A stretch of DNA of 9,015 bases from assembly GCA_021826655.1 (NCBI GenBank), contig JAKAZC010000095.1:1-9015 (forward strand), written 5' to 3'. The notes beneath the pieces are model-generated. The model was not told where the DNA came from. It made no database searches and was given only the letters and a program-made list of their open reading frames with translations. Source of the DNA: Actinomycetes bacterium (GTDB lineage: Bacteria; Actinomycetota; Acidimicrobiia; Acidimicrobiales; RAAP-2). Every line of letters starts with the position of its first letter. The first letter of the stretch is position 1. Shown here one piece after another: positions 8,447-9,015 of the stretch. The position numbers were made by a program, and so were the translations under genes.

Positions 8447-9015
8447 TCACCCCCGGACGCGGACCATGGCGGGGCGGAGCACGTGGCCGCGCCAGCGGTA
8501 CCCGGACCGCATCACCTCGTCGACGAGCGTCCCGGGCCCGTCGCCGTCGCCCGCGGGGGCGTGCGCCACGGCGTCGTGGACGGCCGGGTCGAAGGCCACG
8601 TCGGTCTCGTCCACCCGCTGCAGCCCCTCCTTCACCAGGACGTCGATGAGCTGCGCCCGCGCCTGGCCGATGGCCTGCACCTCGTGGGAGGCGTCCTCCT
8701 CCTCCCCGCCGGCACCGAGGTGGGCGACCGCCAGGTCGAGCGTGTCGAGAACCGGCAGCAGCTTGCCCACCAGGTCCGACGCGGCCCGGTCGGCCTGCTC
8801 CTCCTGCTGGCGCACCACGCGCTTGCGGAAGTTGTCGAAATCGGCCTTCAGCCGCTGGAGCGCCCCGAGGTACTCGTCCCGCTCCGCGGCCAGCACGGCC
8901 GGATCGGCGGGCGGGAGGAAGATCTCGGCGTCGACCACCTCCGCCCGGCCCTCGTCACCGGGCGCGCCGGGCTCGACCCCGGGGCCGGCGGGCCAGGGCG
9001 AGGAAGCGGGCTCGC
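8447..9015 (-). CDS. grpE: GrpE nucleotide exchange factor (5' end outside window)
   Basis: GrpE is the dimeric cytoplasmic factor that releases ADP from DnaK. From the edge, 188 residues are readable without a stop. The first 25 are rich in Pro, Gly, Ala and Glu, like the disordered tail of GrpE. A long helix follows (AERDEYLGALQRLKADFDNFRKR and onward), then LLPVLDTLDLAVAHLG. The C-terminal beta domain carries the family signature: FDPAVHDAVAH, P, GTLVDEV, GYRWRGHVLRPAMVRV. The first possible start inside the window is GTG 8938, giving 163 residues; a GAGGG about 10 nt before it could serve as RBS. Since the frame stays open to the edge with tail-like composition and actinobacterial GrpE proteins are usually longer, I think the real start is further upstream. 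The stop is one base before dnaJ. dnaK is expected next upstream. Confidence 0.93.
   Translation of the reverse strand, partial: EPASSPWPAGPGVEPGAPGDEGRAEVVDAEIFLPPADPAVLAAERDEYLGALQRLKADFDNFRKRVVRQQEEQADRAASDLVGKLLPVLDTLDLAVAHLGAGGEEEDASHEVQAIGQARAQLIDVLVKEGLQRVDETDVAFDPAVHDAVAHAPAGDGDGPGTLVDEVMRSGYRWRGHVLRPAMVRVRG

Noticed and set aside
7318..8649. 443-codon + strand frame opposite dnaJ and grpE
   Set aside because: Antisense shadow of two certain genes, with no recognisable domain.

Overview
The window is very GC-rich (well above 70% by eye), densely packed, and has long accidental open frames on the antisense strand. Together with an HspR-type regulator downstream of dnaJ, this points to a high-GC actinomycetote. 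A deep lineage such as Acidimicrobiia is possible, but that is a guess from style and gene content. Every complete gene could be assigned to a family.

Left part (1-2939, + strand): a cell-wall precursor block. It opens with the C-terminal end of a PgeF/YfiH-family (laccase-domain, DUF152) protein. After a 97-bp gap come murL and murD2, which overlap by 32 bp. MurD2 adds L-glutamate to UDP-MurNAc-L-Ala and MurL epimerises that residue to D-glutamate. The pair therefore supplies the D-Glu of peptidoglycan without a free D-Glu pool or a glutamate racemase. PgeF has been linked to editing of UDP-MurNAc-peptides, so the three neighbours may all act on the same early intermediates.

Middle (2940-2990): a 51-bp junction between convergent genes. 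It holds a perfect 15-bp tandem duplication built of GCCGGC palindromes and may act as a bidirectional hairpin terminator.

Right part (2991-9015, - strand): a heat-shock operon read right to left: grpE (5' end beyond the window), dnaJ, hspR, clpB, then a D-2-hydroxyacid dehydrogenase of the FAD-linked GlcD/D2HGDH type. Spacings are 1, 4, 4-5 and 37 bp, so one transcript is likely. dnaK and the HspR operator would be expected just beyond position 9015. DnaK-DnaJ-GrpE and ClpB form the refolding/disaggregation machine, and HspR is the repressor of that regulon. The dehydrogenase looks like a read-through passenger.

I found no RNA genes, mobile elements, CRISPR arrays or evidently novel multi-gene system. 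The most interesting points are the pgeF-murL-murD2 cluster, the shortened segment in the second ATPase domain of ClpB, and the repeat at the convergent junction.
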